The translations under genes and the position numbers were made by a program. 64,000 nt of DNA, from NCBI GenBank assembly GCA_014529385.2, contig CM043968.1, forward strand, positions 26,301,013 to 26,365,012. Reading direction: 5' to 3'. Origin of the DNA: Adiantum capillus-veneris. Lineage: Eukaryota; Streptophyta; Polypodiopsida; Polypodiales; Pteridaceae. Shown in pieces: positions 11,601 to 21,710 of this stretch. Under the pieces are notes generated by a model. It was not told the DNA's origin. It worked only from the letters and a program-made list of their open reading frames with translations, and searched no databases. Each line of letters begins with the position of its first letter. Position 1 is the stretch's first letter.

Positions 11601-12196
11601 CGCCAAGGAGACTCAAGAGCTTCATAGTTGAAAGTTTCTTTTCTATTTTAAATTTTCATATATAACCCCCTAACTTCTAAGGTTGGTCTAAGCTAGCAAG
11701 CATCCCGCCATCAAGGGGGCCAGTGATCGAGAAAAACATGTTTTCCGAACACTGCGCCAAGGAGACTCAAGAGCTTCATTCTCTGTTCAGAATCGGTGTA
11801 GTCTACTGTTTGTAGATACTAACAAAGTGGAGAAGTTCGAGAGCACCCTACCACTCACACGAGCGCCTCCCCTATCCCTCACCCTCGAGCCCCGTGATCG
11901 AGAAAAACATGTTTCCCAAACACTGCGCCAAGGAGACTCAAGAGCTTCATTCTCTGTTTAGAATCGGTGTAGTCTACTGTTTGTAGATACTAACAAAGTG
12001 GAGAAGTCCAAGAGCACCCTGCCACTCGCACGAGTGCCTCCCTTGTCCCTCGCCCTCGGGCCTCGTCATGTGGCAGCATGCTCCTGCCTTTAAAGTTGAA
12101 AGTTTCTTTTCTATTTTAAATTTTCATATATACCCCCATAACTTCTAAGGTTGGTTTGGGCTAGCAAGCATCCCGCCATCAAGGGGGCCAGTGAGA
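11601..12196. repeat. Local duplications next to the MITE
   Basis: The phrase CTGCGCCAAGGAGACTCAAG occurs three times (about 11599, 11754 and 11925), each followed by related DNA. A separate block of about 105 bp (11629-11733, containing CTAGCAAGCATCCCGCCATC) recurs at 12090-12196. The array probably arose by unequal exchange. Confidence 0.75.
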
Positions 12197-12208
12197 TCGG
12201 GAAAATGT

Positions 12209-12415
12209 GTCTCAGCTTAATATCGTGCCGTTTCCAATCTAATATGGTGTCCTTTCCAATTTCAAAAATGCCACTTGAGCGTAAGGCAAAGAGAGAAATT
12301 TCCGCCCAAAATAGAGGAAAATAGTGTAAAAACTCAAAAAATACCCCTAATTTTCTAAAACTGGCAAACTCAAGGAAAGGAAATCTGTATGTTTGAAAAA
12401 TGATTCCATCCGATA
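12209..12415. mobile_element. hAT-type MITE copy, reverse orientation
   Basis: The family core is seen inverted (GGAAAATAGTGTAAAAACTC near 12320, TTCAAGGAAAGGAA near 12371). The left end retains AAAATGTGTCTCAGC and the right end TTGAAAAATGATT. The terminal CAGTG bases are lost and no target duplication is visible. Confidence 0.6.
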
Positions 12416-12726
12416 CATTGATAAAGGCACTGCCATTATTTGGTGCCCCCGCTACCGCCACACAATGTAGATTTCATGCACTATTACCTCCCCATGGATT
12501 CTTCCAATCCAAAAGTTTACTCTGGCAGATAATTTACATCTGGCTATTTATGTTTGATTGATTAAATAAAGCTCATGATCAACCAAGATTATTGTTTGGG
12601 GCCCACGCACCTAGCAAGTCGCGGTTTTCAAAGTAGACGATGTCGCGTGCACGAGCCCAAGGCCTAGCGCTGTACACTGGTGCAGATCGCCCTTCTGAGG
12701 GCTCTTTTCATTGACGCCAATCATGG

Positions 12727-12963
12727 GCTCTATCTCACCCGCCAGTTGTGTTTTTTGGAGCAGGTTTGTAGGCTTTGGGTAGCGGTCCCATGTGCTCTCT
12801 CTAAGCATCAATGGTTTCATTAATACAAAGCACCGCTACTAAGAAAGCTCTATCTCGCCCACCAATTGTGTTTTTTGGAGCAGGTTTGTAGGCTTTGGGT
12901 AGCGGTCACATGTGCTCTCTCTAAGCATCAATGGTTTCATTAATACAAAGCACCCCTAAGAAA
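12727..12963. repeat. Two-copy tandem repeat, about 119 bp
   Basis: The phrase TGTGTTTTTTGGAGCAGGTT occurs in two adjacent, nearly identical units (about 12727-12845 and 12846-12963). Confidence 0.85.
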
Positions 12964-13094
12964 GCAACAATATCCGCTACACAAACAAACATGGATAGAG
13001 CAGTGATATCCGCTACACGATGATTTCGTGATCATAGAGCAACAGCGAAAAAGAAGAAATATTCGCTACACAACATACATGGAGGGGAACAGAA

Positions 13095-13152
13095 TAAGTC
13101 TTTCTTTTGTAAGGTCACTAAAGATTGCTCTCTGGGATCCGGCCATGACAAT

Positions 13153-13205
<53 letters not shown>

Positions 13206-13266
13206 AGTCTTTCTTTTGTAAGGTCAGTTAAAGATTGCTCTCGAGGATCCAGCCATGACAATGGTG

Positions 13267-13337
<71 letters not shown>

Positions 13338-13398
13338 AGTCTTTCTTTTGTAAGGTTACTTAAAGATTGCTCTCCGGGATCCAGCCATGACAATGGTG

Positions 13399-13452
<54 letters not shown>
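13095..13452. repeat. Three-unit repeat built on (GA)n
   Basis: The unit AATAAGTCTTTCTTTTGTAA...GGATCC(A/G)GCCATGACAATG is repeated at about 13095, 13202 and 13334, each copy followed by a (GA)n tract of 46-68 bases. The non-GA part is well conserved and the GA lengths vary. Confidence 0.9.
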
Positions 13453-13455
<3 letters not shown>

Positions 13456-13806
13456 CCGATCTCGGGATCAAAGCAAAGCATTGCAGGTGGCCATCTCCTC
13501 TTTGGATCAGAGATCAAATCAGTACGGCATGGCGTTTTTGAGGAATAGAGCCTTCAACACTTCCAATCGAGAGTAGTGCATGCACACTACAGGGAAGAGG
13601 CCGGGTGGATCTTGGTGAGCTGGTGACTTTGTGCCAACACTCCAATGGTCCTCAACTCTCCAAGTTCCAAGGGCGGACTCGGCCACACCTTGGCGATCGC
13701 TATCTCTAAGTCAATACGGGCTTGCTTCATTTCTCCCTCTCGCTTCAACTTTCAAAGTTGAAGCACAGCCTACAGGACATGAGGGGCTCTATTTTGGGGC
13801 GGAATA

Positions 13807-13929
13807 TCCATACTATTATAAAAGGGGGAGAGATTACGGCTCCCTCCCCCGAACAGTGTCGTTGCCTCCTCGCTCCGACCAGTGCCGACAGTGTGCCCTG
13901 CACTCAATGCGCTCAGTGAGAGAAAAAAA

Positions 13930-13988
<59 letters not shown>

Positions 13989-14778
13989 GCTTGGGAGAGC
14001 TTTGCCATGTTTCGATAGCTGTGAGCCGAAGGCTACAGACAAAGGAAAGGGGTCGTTGGGTGCCCACGAGAATTTACACAGCAACACCAATGCCTTCAGG
14101 TTTTTTGACCGCCCACGCCAGTGCCGTTGGGAGAGTAAGAGCCCACAAGAATTTAGAGCAACACCAGAGCCATGCCATTGCCGTTGGGAGAATTTAAATT
14201 CAACCTCAAACTGAGAAGATGGCCTCTAAAGATAAGGTTGACAACACTATTTCCCTCTTATTATCCACTATTCCCCTGGTATCCGATCCTCTCTCCCCCT
14301 GTATAGCCATAGCCTGAAGGCATTTTGCTTCCTTCCACACGGCCTTGCTACATATACATTTGTTGGTGGGTACTTCCCCTCCCAAACTGCCACAGATTCT
14401 GCAACTCCATCCCCATTATAATGTACTGCTACAGTACTGGTACTGCAACACGGTTGTGACGACTTGAATCCATTCTTAAGCAAGGGTAAGTTGGTACGGT
14501 GGTAAGCATGTGATCAAAGCAAGGCAGGGGGCAGGGTGGTAGCTATGGAGAGCTGCAAATACGAGAGGTATAGAGAATGGCAGATCTAAAGCATATGCAA
14601 GTGGACGTTTTCTCAACTAGCAAAGGTGAGGGTGCAAAGCGAACCTCAGGCAAGGAGCGTGGAGGCAATATAGGTGCGTTTGAGAAGGTGGGCAAGAGAT
14701 GCTATGATAGTTGGGCCACACTGGAGCTTGAGGATAAGAGAGGCCATGCCGCCGCCGAAGACGGCGCCGTTTTACTAG
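13807..14778 (+). mobile_element. Non-autonomous Helitron, 972 bp
   Basis: The 5' end TCCATACTATTATAAAAGG is preceded by A. The 3' end is a GC-rich hairpin (GCCGCCGCCGAAGACGGCGC, 14750-14769) followed by CGTTTTACTAG, and the next base is T. TC...CTAG ends between A and T, a 3' hairpin about 10 bases from the end and no target duplication are the standard Helitron hallmarks. Inside are a (CA)n tract at 13931-13987 and no Rep/helicase gene. The left flank (TTTTGGGGCGGAAT) is part of the hAT-type MITE core, so the Helitron probably landed in a MITE. Confidence 0.8.
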
Positions 14779-15422
14779 TATGTTGTTATAATTTATCAAA
14801 TGATGTCTCTAAGGAGAGAATCGAGATTCTTTTCATTTGTTTTCCACGTGCAAAAGAGGTCTATCACATAAGTATGCATAAGGGAAATAGAAAGAGACAT
14901 TAACTTTGTTCAAAATAGGGAGAGATGTGACATCGCTTGTGTAGCATCTTTGGTCTATTGTATTTTCATATCACTAAATCTGTGTTTTTGATGGACTATT
15001 GAAATTGGCTTTAATTTTAAAACACCACACGTTTGCACTTTTCAATATCATCTCTTGTATGTAACGCTCCTTTCATCTTTTTTCTATGTGTAAGTTTAAT
15101 TGGTTATGATTGATTATAAAGACAATGTTTTGTTTCATACGGTCCAAACCTTGTCGCATACATAAATTATTTTTTCTTATGCAGCCTCAAAGTTCAACTT
15201 GAAGAAATCAAATATTTATCAAGGTGGCTTTTGGATTATGGCTTTGTACTGACTAAAAGATCAAGGCATTCTCTCTTTGCTGGTATGTTAGCTTTCTTTT
15301 GAAGTCAATAATTCCTCTTCCTTCAAATGTGTTTCATTGAAGGTGATCTGATTGTAAGATAGCATGCATCTTTAATAAGAAGCATTTTCTTTTTGTGAGT
15401 ATGAGTACAAATTTCTATAGTT
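14779..15422. other. Non-coding DNA upstream of the hAT gene
   Basis: AT-rich with no gene. It may hold the 5' region of the hAT element, but I could not find its terminal repeat. Confidence 0.4.
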
Positions 15423-18400
15423 ATGGCCACAGAAAAGATTGATAAGAAAAAGAAGCAAGTAGATCTCTCAAGCTTTTACAAAGCTGTGGAAGATAGAACC
15501 AAAAGAAAGCAGAGGGAACTACCAAAACAACGAGACCAAGTGCTAGAGCAGATCTTTGGAGATGGGCCAAAGATAGACATAGAAGACGATGAAGAAGTCC
15601 GTCCAAAAGTGCAAGATTCCAATAGCTTGGAACCATCTTCTAAGTCTAAGAAGCAAAGAAGATGGAGACCAGCTTGGAAACTTGAGCACCCTTGGGCTTA
15701 TCCAGTGGTTGTTGAAGGGATGTTGAGAATTAAATGTGAGTGATGTGTTTATTTAAAGTACAAGAACCCTTTTGCAAAAAAAGGGTCTGTCACATTCCAA
15801 CTTCCCAGCTTTGACGGAGCATAGGGAATCGGATGAGCATAAGGAAGCCGTCTTCGAGTGGGGAGAATAAGGAAAAGCGGATTTGCATCCCGCTCCTTGA
15901 TTATCTGGCCACCTTTGAAGACAAGGAGAAAGTACGTGTCATCACAGTTATGTGGCAAGCGTACTTTGTGGTGAAGTGTGCTGGTCCAATGGAGCTCTTT
16001 GAGAAGCTTTGCTTTCATCAGATTGAGCAAGGCCTTCCAAATAGGCCACACCATTCAAATTATGGAACTTACATTAATAGAGCTACTGGTATGGAGTTTG
16101 TGCAAGCAATGAGGGATGTTCTTTGGAATGCTCTATGTAGAGAAATCCACGCAAGTCCCTGGTATTCCATAATGGTTGATGATAGTACTAATCGGGGCAA
16201 AGAGGGGCACCTGATTGTCTATGTTAGCTATCTTAAAGAGGGAGGGAAGGGGGACAATCATGTCACTTTTGTGAAACTCATAAGAACTGACGATGGAGGA
16301 GCAGAAGCCAAGTATGATGCTTGTCACCACTGTGTGACTACTATCTATCCTTTTTGTTGATTTCTTTCTTATTATCTATTTACTTTCACTTTTTGGAAAC
16401 ACCCCTCGGGAAATCTAATTGCCCTGCATTGCATAGCTAGTGTGGAACTGTCCAGAGGGAGTCCAGGCTTGAGGGCAAGAGAGCACTAAGGTTGGACAAG
16501 GACTATGGTTAGCCAAAGTGGGGTCATTGACTAGCCAAAGCGAATCCTTTGCTACAGAGGCTATACTTCAGTTCTGGGTGTGGCCGCAGTGTACAAAGAG
16601 GGTCGGATGATCTAGAAAGATACAATGGCAGCATCTCCTAAAATTTAGGGAACTGCTATTTTGGGACCTAAAAATGTGTTTGCGTCATTACCTCCGGAAT
16701 GACAAGGGAACATTTTCTTACTCTGCAGTACGTGAAGTCAACTGGGCAACCGGTTGGGAGATTTTTAGGCGGCAATCCCGAAACGGGAAAATGCTTATAA
16801 ATGTGCCAAGTGGCACCTTCTGGTGCACTTTCCTCATGCAAGAGAAGGGGGCGCTGATTTTAGAGAGAGAAGGGCTCATTTTCAGATTCTGTCACAGGTT
16901 AAGAGCTGTGGAGTGCTTGCTTTCCCTCCTATGTACAGTGCGGTGCCACGAGTGATGCCCTGCACGCTACGCACTGCCCTCTCTCTCCCTATGGCAGTAT
17001 GTTATGCCCCACTAGTGGGCTTTTCATTTGACCAATGTACAGTTGTGTGGCTTCATGCGCGATTGCCAAGGCAAGAGCCTCTTGCACAGGTACTGGATTA
17101 GCTAGCGGCTAATCCCCCGCAGGTACAGGTGATTCGGAGAGGTTTCACGCTCGAAATCTCGTCCGATTCAAAGGGCAAGTAGCCCTACATGTGCGGGAGC
17201 TCGAGGACTTGCTACGGATGCGACCGGCACGGGAAACGGAGCTCGAAACAGTAAATTACAGCTTGCTGTGTATTTTTGCAGGTTTAGGGTTTTGGCCCTG
17301 AACGGACCCTAATACCCCCAGGAGGTTCGGGGACACAAGGGGACCGTTGTACAGGTGATCTGGCGCATTTTCGGGACTAAAAACAGAGAATTCAACGTGT
17401 TGCAGATTCTCTCCAGGTTTTGCAAAGTGCCCGTATGCGTCGAGAAAGTCATTCAATGCGTGGGAATACTGACTGTGAAGTGTCCTAGTACAGTTATGCT
17501 GCCGAAATCAGGCCGGAACAGTGGAAATTCAGCCGAGTTTGTGCGGGGCAGCTTGTAGGGAACCACAGCGTTTATTCCCTCTTTTGAACAATAAAGAAAT
17601 ACCGAAAGGGGCGCCTAAGTTAGGGGCCAATCTGGTGTCGGTCTACTCATATAGGAGCAATCTAGCAGCCTGTATCCCTCTCCCCTTTGTTGTGTCTTGA
17701 AAGTACAGGTAAAGTGGACGACAAATTAAATGGGTGAAAGTTAAATCAAGGTTTAAAGTAAAGTGTACCGCCCTTTTTGGATTGAACAGGCCGGTTTCAA
17801 TGCTCTCCTTAAGTTGCTAAAGGAGATGGGATTGGCTTTGCAAAAGCTTGTATCACTTGCTAGTGATGGATGCTCACAGAGGTGGCCTTATTGCGAGGCT
17901 AAGAGCTGATGTTCCCCATCTTCTTCTTGTGCATTTTCTTGCTCATCGTGAAAATCTTGCAGCAAGTCAAGCTGTAGATTATTTTCCAGAACTTGTACAC
18001 CTTGACAAGCTAAGTAGAAGTATTTACACTTGGCTTCATGCATCAAGGAAGAGGATGGATGATTTTAAGCTCATTGAGGGAGCATTAAATTTGCGAGAGT
18101 TAGCCATGTTGCATATCCACTCTGTGAGATGGCTATCACGTGGACAAGTGATGGAACGCATGGTGAAGGTTATGCATGCATTGCTTATGGCATTTGGAAA
18201 AGACAAGCCAAGAATTTATGATGAACTCACAATTTATGCAAATCAATTCTGTATACATTTGCTGGCAGATGTATATTTAGAATTGAATATTTTGAGTTAT
18301 CAGTTCTAGTCAGATCTTGTGGATGTTGCTAACATTTCAGGATTTGCTGATGTGGCACTTCAAAACTTGAAGAAGAAGTTCTTGCGAGATTCGACTAATT

Positions 18401-19111
18401 GTGGAACAAGATATCTGAAGCAATTTGTTGAGCAAACAAAGGGTGGTGAGATCACTTTTATTGATGCAGGTGGCGATGTGAATGTTCACAAATTAACATA
18501 TGACAAAATTGAGGGAAGTAGCAAAGGTGGTGCTTTTCAAGATTGCATGCATTTGGGTAAAGAGTTAGTCATCAAAATTGTAGAGAATTTGATGACAAGG
18601 ATGCAAGAAGACATGCCAATTTTTTATGCTTGCAAGCTTTTCAGCCCAAAGCATTATCCAAGCAAAGCACTAATGCTTGAAGATTGTAGCAAGAAATGGT
18701 TGTTGAAGATACTTAAGCAATATGGAAAATTGATAGATGTTGCAGAAAGATGCATGGGAGAGCTTGACTCGTTTACAACAGTAATGTCTACTAACTTTAA
18801 ATACAAAGGCTTCCGTGAAGGGTGGGAAGCATGCAAAGCGGACATCACTATGCATGACTCATTTCCAAACTTGATGAGGCTTTGGCAAATTCTCTCTATA
18901 GTTCCTGTGAATACGGCCCCGGCTGAACGAGGATTCTCTCTTCAAAATTGCATCAAATCAGCCCATAGAACAAGCATGAGTACGACAACCCTCGAAAATT
19001 ACATGTTCATTCGATTGAATGGACCCTCAACCACTTTCTGACGTGCCTTGGGATGAGGTTTTCTCTTTATGGAGCAATAATAAAAAAAGATCAATCAATG
19101 TCTCTGCATAG
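15423..19111 (+). pseudogene. Decayed hAT-family transposase gene
   Basis: This is a hAT transposase of the type annotated in animals as KIAA1586-like or ZNF862-like. The N-terminal part (15423-15860) is Lys-rich and holds a Cys/His zinc finger (IKCE, then a stop where Trp is expected, then Cys; His in DEHKEA in another frame). The RNase H-like core follows: HASPWYSIMVDDSTNRG at about 16150-16200, SLASDGCS near 17850, LARLRADVPHLL-like and HRENLAASQAV near 17950. The C-terminal hAT dimerisation region has NTAPAERGFSLQN near 18910 and LENYMFIRLNG near 19000. Damage includes two frameshifts in the zinc finger, an in-frame TAG at 18307-18309 and a one-base shift near 19022, after which the frame ends at 19111. 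A 1.4-kb non-coding block splits the core. No TIRs were identified. Confidence 0.85.
16340..17776. other. Block interrupting the hAT gene
   Basis: The transposase frame stops after AEAKYDAC (about 16325) and resumes at FNALLKLLKEMG (about 17797). The block between has no transposase similarity. It may be an intron, because TTGAACAG lies just before the resumed frame, or an inserted element. It is richer in GC than the surrounding gene, and ACAGGT occurs three times (17126, 17351, 17704). I found no terminal repeats. Confidence 0.45.
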
Positions 19112-19797
19112 ATGGCTGCCATGCTATGTTTTGAGTGATATTGTTATCGATGAAGCTCTTAGAATCCCTCATAAAAGTTTTGAGATTTTGCATTATTCTA
19201 TGTTGGAAACTTGTATGAAGTCTTTTGTATTTATGCCTACCTTATGAGATGAAAAAATTGAACTCCAGCAAGTGGTTCGATTTGCCATGTAAGTTTTGGC
19301 TTTCAATGATGACATCTTAAAGAGTACCTATTTGTATGCTTTACACTATGTTTCATTGTTATATTGTGTAGCACAGTTTATGTGACCGTACTGATAGAAT
19401 TTTTTACGTTCTTTGTACTATTTATTGGCTTCATGAAATTTTGGTTCATGGCAAAAGTATGAATTCTTTTAGCTTGCTGAGAGTGTTAGTACATGTAGCA
19501 TGACACTGTTGAAGTTTGATTGATTTTTTTTAGCTTTTCTAGTTTCATTATGTTTCCCTCCTTAATACTTATATCAACAAAGATTGGTCTTCATGGAATT
19601 GACATTGGACCTAGGTATCCTTTGATCATGTCATGTTTTGACAAGTGAAGTCTTGTCTGAATTAAAAATTCTGATGGTCATGAGTATTCTTGGTCGAAGC
19701 ATCTCATTTACTCGCTTGGATGAATTTCTGGTTTTCAAGGAGTTTACATTTGTGGAATTCTATTTGAGAAACATTGTATATCAAGTTGTTTTTACAG
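19112..19797. other. AT-rich non-coding DNA after the hAT gene
   Basis: No gene or repeat is apparent. It ends at TTTTTACAG, a plausible splice acceptor in front of a short open stretch. Confidence 0.4.
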
Positions 19798-19884
19798 GAG
19801 CACTATTGTCTTTTGCGATTACATGATGAAGAGCCAACAAAGGAAGATGAAAATGCACTATCCATGAAGTTGAAACGCAGGATT
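19798..19884 (+). other. Possible exon interrupted by the CACTA element
   Basis: After TTTTTACAG an 87-base open stretch (EHYCLLRLHDEEPTK...) runs exactly to the left target duplication ATT. Joined in frame to the DNA after the right ATT (from 27665), it stays open for eight more codons and stops at 27689-27691. The peptide is acidic then basic and I do not recognise it. It could be the last exon of a host gene or of the hAT gene; chance is also possible at this length. Confidence 0.25.
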
Positions 19885-19948
19885 CACTACAAGAGGCTCT
19901 TCACATTAGCGACGCTCACACAGTGACGCTCAAAAAAAAAAAATCCCG

Positions 19949-20077
19949 GCGTCGCTATGAGCGTCGCTATAAGCGTCGCTATGAGCGTCGCTATAAGCGT
20001 CGCTATGAGCGTCGCAAATTTACAAAGAAATTTGCGACGCTCATAGCGACGCTTATAGCGACGCTCATAGCGACGCC
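19949..20077. repeat. CACTA left subterminal fold-back repeats
   Basis: Six direct copies of GCGTCGCTAT-type units (spaced 11 bp, alternating GAG and AAG linkers) are followed, after AAATTTACAAAGAAATTT, by four inverted units. The two arms would pair over about 50 bases and the left arm has one extra 22-bp period. In CACTA elements the subterminal repeats bind the transposase; here they can also form a hairpin. Confidence 0.9.
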
Positions 20078-20174
20078 AGCTGGGGTAAAAAAAATAACCG
20101 AGCGCGCCCCAAAACTCAGATCTCAGATCTGAGTTTTTCGGCGCCCTCAAGCAAAGAACAGGTAACGCTCTCCC

Positions 20175-20176
<2 letters not shown>

Positions 20177-20222
<46 letters not shown>

Positions 20223-20223
20223 C

Positions 20224-20267
<44 letters not shown>

Positions 20268-20383
20268 AGAGGAAGGAGAGCCAGGTATGCTCCTTCCCTC
20301 TCCTCATTCTCATGTTCCCTTCCCCTCTTTCTCTCTCCCTCGCTCTCTCTCACACACACACATACACACACACACATAGTGTT

Positions 20384-20419
<36 letters not shown>

Positions 20420-20640
20420 CAAAAAAACAAAAACGCACACACATACATAAACAAAGAATGCACACACACATTGAGAGAGAAAAAGAGAGAGAGAGCATGC
20501 ATAAACAAAAAACGCACGCATTGAGAGAGGAAAAGAGAGAGAGAACATGCATAAACAAAAAACGCACACATTGAGAGAGGAAAAGAGAAAGAAAACATGC
20601 ATACGATCCAAAAAAACGCACACACATTGAGAGAGAAAGA
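20177..20640. repeat. Microsatellites and a 50-bp tandem repeat inside CACTA
   Basis: (TC)n at 20177-20219, (CA)n at 20229-20263, (GA)n at about 20387-20417, then a unit of about 50 bp beginning TTGAGAGAGG and holding ACATGCATAAAC repeated from 20471, 20521, 20571 and partly 20627. The Cys/Val/Phe-rich reverse-strand frames here are repeat translations. Confidence 0.9.
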
Positions 20641-20655
20641 AAGAGAAACTAAGGG

Positions 20656-20812
20656 AGCGTCGTAGGAAACTAATTAAAATTAAAAGACCTAAAGATCTAG
20701 CCGACGAGGAGTTGAACTGAAGACCTATTATTCAAGAGAGAAATGGCATAATCAATCTATCATACTTGGCATGGGTGATAGAAAGGTTATACCATTTATC
20801 TCTTTTTATTGG
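20656..20812 (-). mobile_element. SINE-like tRNA-related repeat, copy 1
   Basis: On the minus strand it reads with an A-box-like segment (GTATGATAGATTGATTATGC) and a B-box-like AGTTCAACTC, spaced as in a tRNA. Related copies lie at about 27919-28030 and 35062-35218. All three continue into CA-rich DNA. This copy lies inside the CACTA element. Confidence 0.45.
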
Positions 20813-20910
20813 CACACACATCCACACACGCGCACACACACACAGGAAGAAGAGAGTTATAACGTCGTAGGAAACTATCTTAAAAGACGTTAAAGATTAG
20901 GTTATATGTA

Positions 20911-21270
20911 GACTTACATTAAATTAGATTTAGGTTTATTTTTAACTAGATTTACGTTTATTTAAGCTAGATTTAGATTTACGTTATATTAGATTAGATG
21001 CGGGTCTCCATAGACTGCGATGCCTGCATGAAGCGGGTGAAGAAAGCCCTCAATGGAATATAGGGTATTGCTGCCTTCACTCATGGTGGGCTCCGTCGAT
21101 CCAAAAGTACTGGTGAAATGTCTTCAGAAGATAGGGAAGAAGGTGGATCTTCAGGGCGGCAAGAGTCACTACATCCCCGACACAATGACCATCTAGACAA
21201 CCTCTAGTCATTAGACTTACGTTAAATTAGATTTAGCTTTATTTTTAGTTAGATTTACGTTTATTTAGAT
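20911..21270. repeat. Direct repeats bracketing the captured HMA fragment
   Basis: AT-rich DNA beginning GACTTACATTAAATTAGATT (20911 to about 20968) recurs as GACTTACGTTAAATTAGATT (21214 to about 21270). The repeats enclose the HMA-domain fragment. Confidence 0.75.
20998..21190 (+). pseudogene. Captured heavy-metal-associated (HMA) domain fragment
   Basis: The frame from 20998 reads MRVSIDCDACMKRVKKALNG, the metal-binding loop (Cys-x-x-Cys as C-D-A-C) and first helix of an HMA domain, as in plant ATX1-like and HIPP metallochaperones. After a stop and a shift near 21085, another frame reads VGSVDPKVLVKCLQKIGKK, matching the last strand and helix of the same fold. The middle of the domain is deleted or scrambled. 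The fragment lies between the CACTA left end and the transposase gene. It has no intact frame, so it is probably a host exon picked up by the transposon. Confidence 0.75.
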
Positions 21271-21580
21271 TTACGCTTATTTACGTTAGATCGAGTCCAC
21301 GCAAGAATTACTTACGGTTTAGGGTTTAGAGTTAGACGAACAGTGAAAAGATCTACTGTGAAAAGATGTTAAGATGAAGTGAAGTGCTACAGCTAGAGAA
21401 GAGGCAAAGGGATTTTGTCCACTACATGCAGTATCATGTAGACGTGGGTGTCTAGATTTCTTGTACCCACAAATATAGGTATTGACCAATAAAGACGAGA
21501 TTATAACCCGGTGGTTCTGATCTCCGTGCACCTCTAGACCGAGGTGTGCGGGGATTGGACATGACTAGAGAATGTGAGGT

Positions 21581-21581
<1 letters not shown>

Positions 21582-21644
<63 letters not shown>
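21582..21644. repeat. (GA)n microsatellite
   Basis: About 62 bases of uninterrupted GA repeat, 67 bp before the transposase start codon, in the likely leader or promoter region of the CACTA transposase gene. Confidence 0.95.
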
Positions 21645-21648
<4 letters not shown>

Positions 21649-21710
21649 GACGAAGAATGCCAATAGAATATTAAATTTGTTGTCTAGGTTATAAGTTTTT
21701 TATCCTCATT

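Noticed and set aside
10274-14778. One Helitron from 10274 to 14778
   Set aside because: A second complete 5' end at 13807 is better paired with the 3' end at 14778, and no second 3' end is present for the outer one.
14577-14903. A 108-residue plus-strand frame
   Set aside because: It runs across the Helitron 3' hairpin and beyond the insertion point, so it is a chance frame.
19887-20150. Arg/Tyr-rich frames (RRYERRYKRR) at the CACTA ends
   Set aside because: They are translations of the GCGTCGCTAT subterminal repeats and appear on both strands.
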